64,000 bases of DNA from Clostridia bacterium (GCA_017536205.1 JAFXHX010000003.1:237503-301502); one strand, 5' to 3'; numbered from the stretch's first letter, positions 8,024 through 17,110 are shown. Notes: generated from the sequence alone by a model not told the origin. Program-made: numbers and translations.

Positions 8024-9991
8024 ATGGAAAATAATAAGTTTTATATCACAACTCCCATATACTACCCAAGTGGTAACTGGCACATAGGTCACTGCTACAC
8101 CACCGTCGTATGCGACGCGCTTGCTAGATTTAACCGAATGCTTAAAAAAGACGTTTTCTTTTTAACGGGTACCGACGAGCACGGTCAAAAAATTGAAAAG
8201 AAAGCGCAAGAAAAAGGTTTAACCCCTATCGAGTTTATAAACCCACTCGTAAGCGGGCTTAAAGATATTTGGAAAGAACTTGATATTTCTTACGATAAGT
8301 TTATTAGAACGACCGACGATTATCACGTTAAAGCCGTTCAGTCAATATTTAAAAAACTCTACGATAAAGGCGAGATTTATAAATCGACCTACGAAGGTTG
8401 GTACTGCACGCCTTGCGAATCGTTTTGGACGGAATCGCAACTTGTTGACGGTAAGTGTCCAGACTGTGGCAGACCCGTTCAAAAGGGTAAAGAAGAAAGT
8501 TACTTTTTCCGCCTTTCAAAATACGCCGATAAGATTTTAAAACTCTATGAAGACAATCCAGAGTTTTTACAACCCAAGTCGCGCGTTAACGAAATGGTTA
8601 ACAACTTTATTAAACCGGGTCTTCAAGACCTTTGCGTTTCTCGTACCACTATAAAGTGGGGCATACCCGTTACCTTTGACGAAAAGCACACCGTTTACGT
8701 TTGGGTAGACGCGCTTACCAACTATATTACTGCGCTTGGTTTCGGCACGGAAAACGATGAACTTTATAAAAAATACTGGCCTGCAAACGTTCAAATGGTA
8801 GGTAAGGAAATAGTTCGTTTCCACACGATAATTTGGCCTGCAATACTTATGGCGCTTGATATTCCCATGCCCGAAAAGGTTTACGGTCACGGTTGGCTTT
8901 TAATAGGTGGCGATAAACTTTCTAAATCGAAAGGCGAAAATATCAAGACTGAAATTACAGACCCCAAAGAACTCGTTGACCGTTACGGTTGCGATGCGCT
9001 CCGTTACTTCTTACTTCGTGAAATACCCTTTGGTAACGACGGGGTTTACACTAACGAAAGTTTGTTAAAGCGCATAAACGGCGACCTTTCTAACGACCTT
9101 GGCAATCTCGTTTCAAGAACGACTGCTATGATTAACCAGTACTTTGGTGGCGAACTTCCTGCTCCAACAGAATACACTAGTCTTGATAACGAAGTTATAG
9201 CCCTTGCAAACGGCACGCTATCATCGGTTAAATCGTATATTGACGCTATCGACGTTCCCACTGCGCTTGGCGAAATATTTAAACTCGTTCAAAGGGCGAA
9301 TAAATATATCGACGAAACCGAGCCTTGGAAAATTAGTAAACTTCCTGAAATGCGTGAAAGACTTCAAACGGTTATGTACGTTTTATCGGAGTGCATACGC
9401 ATATCGGCAATACTTTTAAAGCCGTTTATAACCAAAGCGCCCGACAAAATACTTGCGTTTTATAAAATAGACGGAACGCTTGAAAACACCTTTGACAACG
9501 CTTATTTCGGCGTTTTAAAGCCTGGTGTTATGGTTGAAAAGGCAACCCCTGTTTTTCCAAGAATTGACGTTAATAAAGAAATACAAGAAATAGAAAAAAT
9601 GATGGTTGAGCGCCATAAAAAAGCCGTTCAAGAAAAGAAGGAGACCGAAAAGGTGGAAGAAAAACTCCCTGATATCTCTATCGACGATTTTTTCAAAACC
9701 CAACTTAAAGTTGCGCTTGTAAAAAATTGCGAAACTATTGAAAAATCGAATAAACTTTACAAACTTACCTTATCGCTTGGCGATGAAGAAAGAACGGTTG
9801 CATCGGGTTTAAGAAAATATTACACGCCCGAAGAGTTAATAGGTAAAAAGGTAATACTCGTTGCCAACTTAAAGCCTGCTAAACTTTGTGGCGTTTTAAG
9901 CGAAGGTATGGTTTTATGCGCAGAGCGCGGCGATAAAGTCGTTTTAATCTCGCCCGAAACCGATATGCCCGAAGGCTCGGTGGTAGGTTAA
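8024..9991 (+). CDS. metG: Methionyl-tRNA synthetase
   Basis: Charges tRNA-Met with methionine. The 655-residue class I synthetase has the HIGH motif (WHIGH, about residue 18), a zinc knuckle with CTPC...CPDC (about residues 127-150), and the KMSKS-type loop DKLSKSKG (about 300). A C-terminal EMAP-II-like tRNA-binding domain (about residues 548-650) provides homodimerisation and tRNA affinity in this form. The start follows AGGAG. The stop codon overlaps the tatD start as TAATG, an arrangement common in Firmicutes where metG, tatD and rsmA cluster. Confidence 0.97.
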   Translation: MENNKFYITTPIYYPSGNWHIGHCYTTVVCDALARFNRMLKKDVFFLTGTDEHGQKIEKKAQEKGLTPIEFINPLVSGLKDIWKELDISYDKFIRTTDDYHVKAVQSIFKKLYDKGEIYKSTYEGWYCTPCESFWTESQLVDGKCPDCGRPVQKGKEESYFFRLSKYADKILKLYEDNPEFLQPKSRVNEMVNNFIKPGLQDLCVSRTTIKWGIPVTFDEKHTVYVWVDALTNYITALGFGTENDELYKKYWPANVQMVGKEIVRFHTIIWPAILMALDIPMPEKVYGHGWLLIGGDKLSKSKGENIKTEITDPKELVDRYGCDALRYFLLREIPFGNDGVYTNESLLKRINGDLSNDLGNLVSRTTAMINQYFGGELPAPTEYTSLDNEVIALANGTLSSVKSYIDAIDVPTALGEIFKLVQRANKYIDETEPWKISKLPEMRERLQTVMYVLSECIRISAILLKPFITKAPDKILAFYKIDGTLENTFDNAYFGVLKPGVMVEKATPVFPRIDVNKEIQEIEKMMVERHKKAVQEKKETEKVEEKLPDISIDDFFKTQLKVALVKNCETIEKSNKLYKLTLSLGDEERTVASGLRKYYTPEELIGKKVILVANLKPAKLCGVLSEGMVLCAERGDKVVLISPETDMPEGSVVG

Positions 9992-10752
9992 TGTTTATAG
10001 ATAGCCACGCCCACCTTACCGATACTCGCTTGTTAAGCGAAATTGAAAAGGTGCGTGCGTTATACCTATCAAACGGCGTTACTTGCGTTTTAGACGTAGG
10101 CCATAGCATTCAATCTTCAATACAGGCAAAGAAAAATGCTCAAACGTTTGAAGAAGTTTATTATTCAGTAGGGCTACACCCAGACGTTGCAGGTAGCGTA
10201 GATAAAACTTCGCTAGATAAACTTATAGAACTTTCAAGCGATAAAAAGTGTTTGGCAATAGGCGAAATAGGGCTTGATTACCATTATCTTGACTATTCAA
10301 AAGAAGTTCAGTTAAAAGCCTTTACTTCGCAACTAGAACTTGCTATTAAACTTAAAAAGCCCGTTATAATCCACTCGCGCGATGCGTGTTGTGATACCGT
10401 GAATATTTTAAAAGAATATTCTAGCGAGTTAAACGGCTTTTTAATGCATTGTTACTCTTATTCGAAAGAAACGGCAAAAACGCTTTTAGATTTGGGCGCG
10501 TATTTTTCTTTCGGTGGCGTTGTAACCTTTAAAAACGCTAAAAAAGAAGATATAATAAAAAGTATTCCGCAAAGCAGAATACTTTTAGAAACAGACTGTC
10601 CGTATATGGCGCCCGTTCCGTTTAGGGGAACGATAAACAAACCTGAATATATGCCTTATATATATAATAAGGTTGCAAGCATTTACGGTGAAACTTTAAG
10701 CGATTTTTGCGCCACCGTAAAAAACAATTTTGAAACTTTTTTCAAAATATAA
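9991..10752 (+). CDS. tatD: TatD family metal-dependent hydrolase (YabD-like)
   Basis: 253-residue TIM-barrel hydrolase of the TatD DNase family. Metal ligands are visible as DSHAH at the N-terminus, GEIGLDYHY (about 89), IHSRDA (about 126), a MHCYS histidine (about 150) and LLETDCPYMAP (about 199). Family members are 3'-5' exodeoxyribonucleases or other metal hydrolases, and the physiological substrate here is unknown. The start overlaps the metG stop by one base, so it is translationally coupled. A terminator hairpin follows 5 bases after the stop. Confidence 0.92.
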   Translation: MFIDSHAHLTDTRLLSEIEKVRALYLSNGVTCVLDVGHSIQSSIQAKKNAQTFEEVYYSVGLHPDVAGSVDKTSLDKLIELSSDKKCLAIGEIGLDYHYLDYSKEVQLKAFTSQLELAIKLKKPVIIHSRDACCDTVNILKEYSSELNGFLMHCYSYSKETAKTLLDLGAYFSFGGVVTFKNAKKEDIIKSIPQSRILLETDCPYMAPVPFRGTINKPEYMPYIYNKVASIYGETLSDFCATVKNNFETFFKI

Positions 10753-10757
10753 TATGT

Positions 10758-10785
10758 AGCCAAACCTTTGGTTTGGCTTTATCTT
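10758..10785 (+). terminator. Intrinsic terminator after tatD
   Basis: Perfect 9-bp stem AGCCAAACC (10758-10766) with GGTTTGGCT (10770-10778), TTT loop, followed by a T-rich stretch interrupted by one A and one C. Separates metG-tatD from rsmA. Confidence 0.75.
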
Positions 10786-10853
10786 TAGTAATTATTGCAA
10801 ACTGTTATAACGTTGTTGCGCTATAATTATTTGCAGTTTAGGGGTTTTTATTT

Positions 10854-11672
10854 ATGAACGTTAAAAACGTGCTTAAACAAACGGGTTTCACCTTTAAAAA
10901 GGCGTTTGGTCAAAACTTTTTAACCGACGAAAGTTTACTTGCTGGGGTTGTAGAGCGTTCGGGCGTTAACGAAAACACCGTTGTGTTAGAAATAGGCGTT
11001 GGCGCAGGAACGTTAACGCGTGAAATTGCAAAGCGAGCAAAACGAGTTGTGGGCTACGAAATAGATAAGTCGTTACAGCCCGTTTTAAACGAAACGCTTA
11101 AAGATTTTTCTAACGTTGAAATAGTTTATGAAGACGTTATGAAAAGCACAATGCAAGAAATTGAAAATAAACTTAACGAAAATTATATTTTAGTTGCAAA
11201 CCTTCCTTATTATATAACAACGCCTATCGTTATGCGCTTTATTGAAGAAGCAAAAAACGTTTTGGCAATAGTTATTACTATTCAAAAAGAAGTTGCGCTC
11301 CGTTTAGTTGCAAAGCCCAAAACTAGCGATTACGGCTCTATAACCGTTTCGGTTGATGCGGAAAGTGACGGCGAAATTATAGAGTATATAGGGCGTGAAA
11401 AGTTTTACCCCGTGCCTAACGTTGATAGCGCCGTTGTAAAACTAACGCTTAACAGAAACAAATATCAAAACCTAAACCCCGAAAAGTTTAAAAAACTTGT
11501 TAAATGCGCCTTTACAATGCGCCGTAAAACGCTTGTAAACAATTTAATTAAAGGTTACGGGCTTACTCGTGAACAAGCCGAAAACACCATTTTATCGCTT
11601 GGTTACGACGCTGGTGTTAGGGGAGAAGAACTCTCAACGCAAGACTTTATTAAAATATCAAACGCTTTATAA
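10854..11672 (+). CDS. rsmA: 16S rRNA dimethyladenosine transferase (KsgA)
   Basis: Dimethylates two adjacent adenines in the 3'-terminal hairpin of 16S rRNA using S-adenosylmethionine, a late step of 30S assembly. 272 residues, standard length. Visible motifs are FGQNFLTD at the N-terminus (about 21), the SAM-binding EIGVGAGTLT (about 46), and the catalytic NLPYYITTP (about 120). Preceded by TATAAT at 10822-10827 and a GGGG ribosome site, so it may have its own promoter. Followed by a strong terminator. Confidence 0.96.
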   Translation: MNVKNVLKQTGFTFKKAFGQNFLTDESLLAGVVERSGVNENTVVLEIGVGAGTLTREIAKRAKRVVGYEIDKSLQPVLNETLKDFSNVEIVYEDVMKSTMQEIENKLNENYILVANLPYYITTPIVMRFIEEAKNVLAIVITIQKEVALRLVAKPKTSDYGSITVSVDAESDGEIIEYIGREKFYPVPNVDSAVVKLTLNRNKYQNLNPEKFKKLVKCAFTMRRKTLVNNLIKGYGLTREQAENTILSLGYDAGVRGEELSTQDFIKISNAL

Positions 11673-11676
11673 AATA

Positions 11677-11706
11677 AAAACCACCGAGATTTCTCGGTGG
11701 TTTTTT
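11677..11706 (+). terminator. Bidirectional intrinsic terminator
   Basis: CCACCGAGA (11681-11689) pairs with TCTCGGTGG (11692-11700), flanked by A-rich sequence on the left and TTTTTT on the right. It ends rsmA on the + strand and can end the BspA-like gene on the - strand. Confidence 0.9.
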
Positions 11707-11712
11707 GTTGTT

Positions 11713-14037
11713 TTATACTCGTTGCCAAGTTTTTGCAACGTGGGTTGTTAAGAAGAATACTCGAAGTTGACTGCTTGTTAAGCCTTCGAACGAAACTTCA
11801 GTTCCGCAAGTTGAGTTAACGCTTTCGTTATAGAACCAACCTTCGGTAGTTTTGAAGGTAAAGTTTGTAAGCATACTAGAGTTAAGCGAACTTAAGAACG
11901 CGTTAGCACCTATATATTTAACGCCCGAGCCTATAACGACCTTTTCTAAATCGTTACATGCTTCAAATGCGTTTGCGCCTATTGTTTCAACGCTATCTGG
12001 AATAATAATTTCGTCTAACTCGTCGCATTGATAGAATGCAGAAGTTCCAATTGTTTTAAGATTGCTTTCTCCTAAGAAGGTTACGTATCTTAATGCTCTT
12101 AAACGGAAGAATGCACTAGAGCCGATAGTAGTTACGCTACTTGGTATTGAAAGATTGATTATTGCGCTACATTCGCTAAATGCAGAATCGCCTATGGTTA
12201 ATAAACCGTCGTTTAAAGTTACGTAAATTATATTTTTATAACCGTAAAGCGCGCCACTAGCTAAAACTTTCGTGTTGCTGTTAAGGTCGATTGACGTTGT
12301 AGAAGCAGTATTTGCAAAGTTGGGTTTAACAAATACTAAATATTTATTACTTTCGTTACCTAAATAGCAACCGTTATTAGTTTTGTTGTAAGTTAAATTG
12401 TTACAACTATCAAACGCTCCGTTGCCAACGCTCTTAACGCCGTTTCCTATCGTTGCAGTGGTCATTTTCTTGCAACCGTAGAAGGCGTTTTTACCTATAC
12501 TAGTTACGCTATCGGGAATAGATATGGTCTTTAACTCTATGCATTGATAGAACGCATAGTCGCCAACTGTTATTAAACCACTAGGTAATTCAGCCGTTAT
12601 TAAACTTGTACAACTGTCGAACGCGTGATTTGCAATAACTTTAGTGTTTGCGTGAAGCGAAATTGAAGTTAAGTTTTCATCGGTAGGTTTAACAAAAACA
12701 ACGTATTTATTAGTTTCGTTACCTACATAGTAACCACTTTCGTATTCGTTAAAGGTTATATTATCTACCCATCTAAATACGTCATAGCCAAAGCTAATTA
12801 CGTTGTCGCCAACGGTAAAGCTGGTCAACTTAAAGCAAGTAGCAAATGCGTCTGAACCTATAGTTTTAACGCCACTGCCAAGGTCAACGCTTTCAAGTTT
12901 AGTACAAGATTCGAACGCATTGTGTCCAATAGTAGTAACGCTGTTAGGAATAGAAACGGTAGTTGCTTGAGAGCAACCGTTAAACGCGCTATTACCTATA
13001 TATTTAACGTTATTGCCAACTTCAATGCTAGTTAAGCCACTGTTAGCAAACGCGCTATTACCTATAATGGCAACGCTATTAGGCATTTCAATAGAAGTTA
13101 ATTTATCACAACCAGAGAAAGCACTGTCGCCGATAGTTTCAACGCTAGTTCCAAGCGTTACGCTTTCAAGTAGGTCGCAGTTAAGGAACGCTTTTGCATC
13201 AATAAGTTTAACGCCGTTACCTATAACAACTGTTTTTAAACTAGAAGTTTGGTCTGCGTTAACGTCGGGGCTGAACGCACTACTTTCAATAACGATAACG
13301 TTATCGGGAATAGTAACGTTAGTTAAGCCTGTGCCTGCAAATGCTTTTTCGCCTATAACTTTAACGCTAGTACCTATGGTAACCGAAGTTAACGAAGTAA
13401 AGCCTTCGAACATAGAACTTTCTATTGCTTCAATGCCGTTTCCTAAATTAACCGATTTTAATAAAGTGCAACCACTAAACGCAGTTGGGTCTATATAAGT
13501 AATATTGTCGGGGAAAGATACTTCTTGTAAAGAAGTACAGTTGTTAAAGAAGTTTGAACTAATAGAACTAATGCCCGAACCGAAAGATACGGTTTGTAAG
13601 TTAGAGCAGTTTGCAAATACCGAAGTTCCTATTGAAGTTACGCTATCAGGTATTTGAACGCTTACTAACTCGGTGCAACCGCTAAATACGCTATCGCCGA
13701 TAGTTTCAACGCCGTTTTCAATAGTTACGGTTTGTAAAGCCGTGCAACCTGCAAAGGTGTTATTGTTAAGAACTTTGATAGTGCCGGGTATCGTAATAGA
13801 AGTAATAGCGCTACCATTAAACGCTCCACTTGCAATAAGTTTAACGTTTTGATGTAAGGTTAAGTTATCAGTAGTTTCGCTAACGGGCTTAATAAATACT
13901 AAATGCTCGTTATCGCTATTGCCAAGGTAACAACCACCTTCGTATTCGGTTAACGATAAGTTGTCGCAACCGTAAAAGCAGAATCGCCAAACGAGATTAA
14001 ACTGCTTGGAATAGTTACGTCTTGCAAAGCCGAGCAA
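11713..14037 (-). CDS. BspA-like leucine-rich repeat protein, C-terminal part of a frameshifted gene
   Basis: Long run of LRR_5/BspA-type repeats (recurring IPDSVTSIGxxAFxGCxxL pattern, about 20-23 residues per repeat), broken by spacer modules of the type YYVGNETNKYVVFVKP that recur three times. Such proteins are surface or secreted adhesins or ligand-binding proteins in gut and oral bacteria. The annotated ATG is artificial: the first roughly 18 residues are out-of-frame reading, and real homology begins at FYGCDNLSL near + strand position 13975. This is the continuation of the lipoprotein encoded at 13950-15122. Restoring one T in the TTTT run (- strand; + strand AAAA 13974-13977) joins them into one reading frame of about 1136 residues. 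Confidence 0.85.
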   Translation of the reverse strand: MLGFARRNYSKQFNLVWRFCFYGCDNLSLTEYEGGCYLGNSDNEHLVFIKPVSETTDNLTLHQNVKLIASGAFNGSAITSITIPGTIKVLNNNTFAGCTALQTVTIENGVETIGDSVFSGCTELVSVQIPDSVTSIGTSVFANCSNLQTVSFGSGISSISSNFFNNCTSLQEVSFPDNITYIDPTAFSGCTLLKSVNLGNGIEAIESSMFEGFTSLTSVTIGTSVKVIGEKAFAGTGLTNVTIPDNVIVIESSAFSPDVNADQTSSLKTVVIGNGVKLIDAKAFLNCDLLESVTLGTSVETIGDSAFSGCDKLTSIEMPNSVAIIGNSAFANSGLTSIEVGNNVKYIGNSAFNGCSQATTVSIPNSVTTIGHNAFESCTKLESVDLGSGVKTIGSDAFATCFKLTSFTVGDNVISFGYDVFRWVDNITFNEYESGYYVGNETNKYVVFVKPTDENLTSISLHANTKVIANHAFDSCTSLITAELPSGLITVGDYAFYQCIELKTISIPDSVTSIGKNAFYGCKKMTTATIGNGVKSVGNGAFDSCNNLTYNKTNNGCYLGNESNKYLVFVKPNFANTASTTSIDLNSNTKVLASGALYGYKNIIYVTLNDGLLTIGDSAFSECSAIINLSIPSSVTTIGSSAFFRLRALRYVTFLGESNLKTIGTSAFYQCDELDEIIIPDSVETIGANAFEACNDLEKVVIGSGVKYIGANAFLSSLNSSMLTNFTFKTTEGWFYNESVNSTCGTEVSFEGLTSSQLRVFFLTTHVAKTWQRV

Positions 14038-15122
14038 CCCTTAAACGCAGAATCGCCTATAGAAGTTACGTTTCCACTAAAATCTAACGAAGTGAACGAG
14101 CCGTTAATAAAGGTATAGTCTTTAATTTCGGTAACTGATTCGGGAATTACTAATTCGGTAATTTCTTCGTCGTTAAGGTATAAGTGACTAGCGTAATATA
14201 AGGGGTTAGAACTTGCCGAAGCAAAGGTAATATTACACCAACTTTCAACGTCGCTAATAATAACTTTTTCTAAAACCGAGCAACCGTAGAAGGGAGAGCC
14301 GTACATAGTCGTTACGCTACTTGGAATGGTTACGGATTTTAAATTATAGCAACTGTTAAATGCGTTAGTGTTAAGTTCCGTTAGCGTTTCAGAAAGTCTT
14401 ACGCTTTCAAGGCTACTAAAATAAGCAAAAAGACCGCCGTTTGAAGGTAAGTGAGTGATATTGTCTGACATCCAAGCCCTTTCAATATATTTTCTAACGT
14501 TATAGAAGTTTGATAAGTTCGAGGGGTAGGGTATCGAGCCAGAGCCGAAAACGTAAAAGTCGTAGTTAGAAGTTGTTTGTTGTACTAAATAGAAAGCACT
14601 AGTGCCTGACGTGTATTTAGCGTAGTCAACGTCGTCAACGTGCTTATTACAACTTGAACATACTCTAGTAGATGGGTTGAAGTCGTGCATTGCCTTTGGG
14701 GTTTGGTAATCTTCTTCTATATAAGAATCGTTACAACTACAAATATATTTAGTGTAGCCCCTAGCCGTGCAAGTGGGGTTGTAAACTTCGGGAAGATAAA
14801 CGTGTTCGAGCATAGGAACGGGTTCAGTTTCAAATGCAGAACAGTTAGTGCCCGTGCAATATCTCGTGTTTTCACCTGCTTGCGTGCAAGAAGCGGGGGT
14901 GGTAGGTTCCCATTCGCCGTAAGTGTGCTGGCCGGTTGCTTCAACGTAATCGGCAACGTAAGAGTCACCACATTCGCAAGTATAGGTCGTAAAGCCTTGG
15001 TCAACGCAAGTAGGTTGCGTTACGTCTGGAACGTAAGAGTGTTCGTGTTGTTCACAGCCTGAAAACAACGCCATGCTTACTGCTGAAATACAAAGTAAAA
15101 TAAGTTGTATTCTTTTGCGCAT
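13950..15122 (-). CDS. BspA-like lipoprotein, N-terminal part of a frameshifted gene
   Basis: Starts with a lipoprotein signal peptide (positively charged MRKR, hydrophobic core, lipobox LFSGC at about residues 19-23), so it should be anchored on the outer face of the membrane. Residues about 27-160 hold four cysteine-containing repeats (HxY...PTC...G...YTCxCGDSY), a module often found at the N-terminus of BspA-type proteins. LRR_5 repeats begin near residue 220. The reading frame ends within a repeat (GDSAF then out-of-frame residues and stop), and the missing continuation lies in the next frame downstream. AGGAG precedes the ATG. The full protein probably acts as a large surface-exposed LRR lipoprotein. 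Confidence 0.85.
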   Translation of the reverse strand: MRKRIQLILLCISAVSMALFSGCEQHEHSYVPDVTQPTCVDQGFTTYTCECGDSYVADYVEATGQHTYGEWEPTTPASCTQAGENTRYCTGTNCSAFETEPVPMLEHVYLPEVYNPTCTARGYTKYICSCNDSYIEEDYQTPKAMHDFNPSTRVCSSCNKHVDDVDYAKYTSGTSAFYLVQQTTSNYDFYVFGSGSIPYPSNLSNFYNVRKYIERAWMSDNITHLPSNGGLFAYFSSLESVRLSETLTELNTNAFNSCYNLKSVTIPSSVTTMYGSPFYGCSVLEKVIISDVESWCNITFASASSNPLYYASHLYLNDEEITELVIPESVTEIKDYTFINGSFTSLDFSGNVTSIGDSAFKGCSALQDVTIPSSLISFGDSAFTVATTYR

Positions 15123-15149
15123 AATATTCTCCTTAAATTATTAAAACAA

Positions 15150-15184
15150 CAAGCCCTAGCCGAAAGTAAATAGGTTAAGGGCTT
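15150..15184 (-). terminator. Hairpin between phosphoribosyltransferase and BspA-like gene
   Basis: Complementary arms AAGCCCT (15150-15156) and AGGGCTT (15178-15184) enclose an imperfect inner stem. On the - strand it is followed by GTTGTTTT. It probably terminates the phosphoribosyltransferase transcript, with partial read-through into the lipoprotein gene possible. Confidence 0.55.
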
Positions 15185-15190
15185 ATCTTT

Positions 15191-15730
15191 TTATAATAGT
15201 GGTATTTTTGCAAGGTAAACTATATCCGTTCTGTCGGCAGCAACGTCTTCTGCTAAAACGAACGCCTTTTTATATATAATTCCACCTGCTTTTTCAACGA
15301 GTGCTTCAAGTCCTTTTAAAGATGCGCCGGTAGATACAACGTCGTCAACTATGGCAACTTTTTTGCCTTTTATAAGGTCAACGTCGTGCTTACTTAAATA
15401 TAAGCGTTGTTCTTTGCCTGTTGTAATTGAACTTTCAATTAAAACGTCAATTCCGTCTTGCATATAAAGTTTTTTAGATTTTCTTGCAACGGCGTAAAGT
15501 TTATGGCCAAGTTCTCTAGCCGTAACGTGCGCAAGTTGTAAGCCTTTTGATTCAGCGGTAATAACAACGTCACAGTCGCTAATAAGTTTTGCAATTTCTT
15601 TACCGCAATGCTCTGTCATTTCAGCGTTGCCGTGAAGGTTAAAAAAGCAAATGCTAATTCCCGAAGGAAAGGGAATAATAGGCAGGTCTGCTTTATAGCC
15701 TTTAATGTCAACGGTATAAGTTTTATCCAT
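15191..15730 (-). CDS. Type I phosphoribosyltransferase (adenine phosphoribosyltransferase-like)
   Basis: 179 residues. The PRPP-binding loop VAIVDDVVSTGASL occurs near residue 128, and the upstream pyrophosphate-loop region VITAESKGLQLA near 56. The order and spacing resemble Apt-family purine salvage enzymes that transfer phosphoribose from PRPP to a base. The base specificity cannot be assigned, because adenine and xanthine enzymes share these motifs. It has a GGAGG site just upstream of the start. Monocistronic, divergent from ytxC. Confidence 0.8.
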   Translation of the reverse strand: MDKTYTVDIKGYKADLPIIPFPSGISICFFNLHGNAEMTEHCGKEIAKLISDCDVVITAESKGLQLAHVTARELGHKLYAVARKSKKLYMQDGIDVLIESSITTGKEQRLYLSKHDVDLIKGKKVAIVDDVVSTGASLKGLEALVEKAGGIIYKKAFVLAEDVAADRTDIVYLAKIPLL

Positions 15731-15854
15731 AGTAAATATACCTCCAAACGACTATATTTTAGCACAGTTTTTTTGCTAATACAAGCAAATTGTATTTTTT
15801 TAATAAAAAAATATAGGTAATTTAACCACTTTATTATAATTAAAATAAAAATTA

Positions 15855-16604
15855 ATGCATAGACTTATGAATATGAGCAAACTTAAAATTACTGAAAGCG
15901 CCCTTAGAAAAAACAACATTTTATACCTTAACGAAACGCTTGCGCCCGTAATTAACGGACTTCAAGCATCTTGCTACTTTAAAGACGGAAAAAATAGGCT
16001 TGAACTTTTAATAGACGTTCATAGCGACTATTACGAAATATTAAAACAAGAAGTTGAAGATAAAATTGCCGACGTTATTGCCATAAACTACAAATATTCT
16101 TTTTTCAATAGGCAACTTATAGCGTCGGGCTTAGTAGGGCAAGAGCGTGAACTTTTGCTTACTGCTTTAATTTCTGCCGACGTTGACGACGATAAAAAAT
16201 ACGCCGTTAAAAAACTTAAAAGTTTTGAAGAATACGCAATAGACGGCATTTTTAATTTTAGAATGAAACCTTTAAAATCAAAGTGGCAAGAGATTTTAAG
16301 TTATATTCCCGCAGGCTTTCAAAACGCTCAACTTAAAGATTTTATCATTTACTTAGTAAAAGATAAAGTTGGCAAAAAAGTGTATTACGACGACGGTAAT
16401 TTATACGATAAACGCTATAACCTTTTAAAGCGCCGTTCGCTTCTTACCGGCGATAGTGGTACTTTACCCGTAGTTAAAGAAGTTTTACTATCAGGTGCTG
16501 GCGAAATTGAACTCGGCTCGCCGTTACCCGAAACGGATGAAGGCTATTTAAAAGAGTTTTTCGGCGACAAAATACGCTTTCAAGAAGGGTATTATAAAGC
16601 GTAA
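15855..16604 (+). CDS. ytxC: Putative sporulation protein YtxC
   Basis: 249 residues with no signal peptide. The central segment EEYAIDGIFNFRMKPLKSKWQEIL (about residues 124-147) resembles the YtxC family core, and the position immediately upstream of thrS is where ytxC is found in many spore-formers. The molecular function of YtxC is unknown. The start is uncertain: ATG codons occur at 15855, 15867 and 15873 and none has a Shine-Dalgarno sequence. TATAAT at 15835-15840 would give a leader of only about 8 nt before the first ATG. Recognition is by weak similarity plus context. Confidence 0.65.
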   Translation: MHRLMNMSKLKITESALRKNNILYLNETLAPVINGLQASCYFKDGKNRLELLIDVHSDYYEILKQEVEDKIADVIAINYKYSFFNRQLIASGLVGQERELLLTALISADVDDDKKYAVKKLKSFEEYAIDGIFNFRMKPLKSKWQEILSYIPAGFQNAQLKDFIIYLVKDKVGKKVYYDDGNLYDKRYNLLKRRSLLTGDSGTLPVVKEVLLSGAGEIELGSPLPETDEGYLKEFFGDKIRFQEGYYKA

Positions 16605-16611
16605 AAAACGA

Positions 16612-16640
16612 TTGACAAAAATTGAAATGGGTTATATAAT
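16612..16640 (+). promoter_or_regulatory. Consensus sigma-A promoter of the thrS T-box transcript
   Basis: TTGACA at 16612-16617 and TATAAT at 16635-16640, spacing exactly 17, a perfect consensus. Predicted start near 16647, just before the T-box leader. Confidence 0.85.
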
Positions 16641-16646
16641 AAGTAC

Positions 16647-16863
16647 AATATCGTAATATGTTGGGACAAGTAGCCCCTTATTTGCGCTTTTAGAGAGTTG
16701 CCCACGGCTGAAAGGCAATAGCGTGAAGAGGTTAGCGAAACCACCCGATTTACCGAAGTTAGTGCATTACTTAAATGCATATAAAGTGGCCTATTATTTT
16801 AGGCAATTAAGGTGGAACCACGGTTTTTAAGTCGTCCTTATCTTCAAGATAAGGGCTTTTTTA
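16647..16863 (+). promoter_or_regulatory. T-box riboswitch, threonine-specific, controlling thrS
   Basis: Contains AGTA (in the 5' side of Stem I), the AGAGAG distal motif near 16692, and the highly conserved T-box sequence AAGGTGGAACCACG at 16809-16822, followed by a terminator stem CCTTATCTT (16836-16844)/AAGATAAGG (16846-16854) and TTTTTT. The specifier is inferred as ACC at 16740-16742, because it follows the GAA of the specifier-loop motif. ACC is a threonine codon, which fits the downstream gene. Uncharged tRNA-Thr would stabilise the antiterminator and switch on thrS. The tRNA-Thr(GGU) gene at 51170 could supply the matching anticodon. Confidence 0.92.
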
Positions 16864-16867
16864 ATTC

Positions 16868-17110
16868 GTTATAGCCGTCGCAATACTGCGTTTACTGCCG
16901 TCAATTCGTGACCGTAATGACCGACAAGGTCAATTACGCCCAACGATTTGCCGTCGAGCCTTGTCTTGCTCGGCTCTAACGCTTTAAAATATTGCTTTAT
17001 ACAACTAATTAATTCCGCAATCCCTTGCGAGCCTTGCCTAACTTGTTTCTACGGGCTTAAAATAGTAGTTACTACGGCAAAACGGGGTGCGAGCCTAATG
17101 GGCTTGCAAC
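16868..17110 (+). repeat. Dispersed structured element, copy A (thrS leader)
   Basis: Non-coding stretch between the T-box terminator and thrS. It shares with the region after yebC: CGTTTACTG (16889-16897); an outer helix CAATTCGT (16902-16909)/ACGATTTG (16943-16950); an inner hairpin GTAAT+GACC/GGTC+A bulge+ATTAC (16914-16937) with a 5-nt loop; GTCGAGCC (16953-16960); an exact 23-base match at 17042-17064; and CTACGGCAAAACGGGGTG (17072-17089). A further hairpin GCGAGCC/GGCTTGC follows near 17088-17106. Function unknown. It forms part of the thrS 5' leader whenever the T-box terminator is read through. I see no open reading frame in it. Confidence 0.7.

Noticed and set aside
13013..13498. A 161-residue + strand open frame
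   Set aside because: It is the antisense reading of LRR repeats in the BspA-like gene. Low-complexity, no ribosome site.
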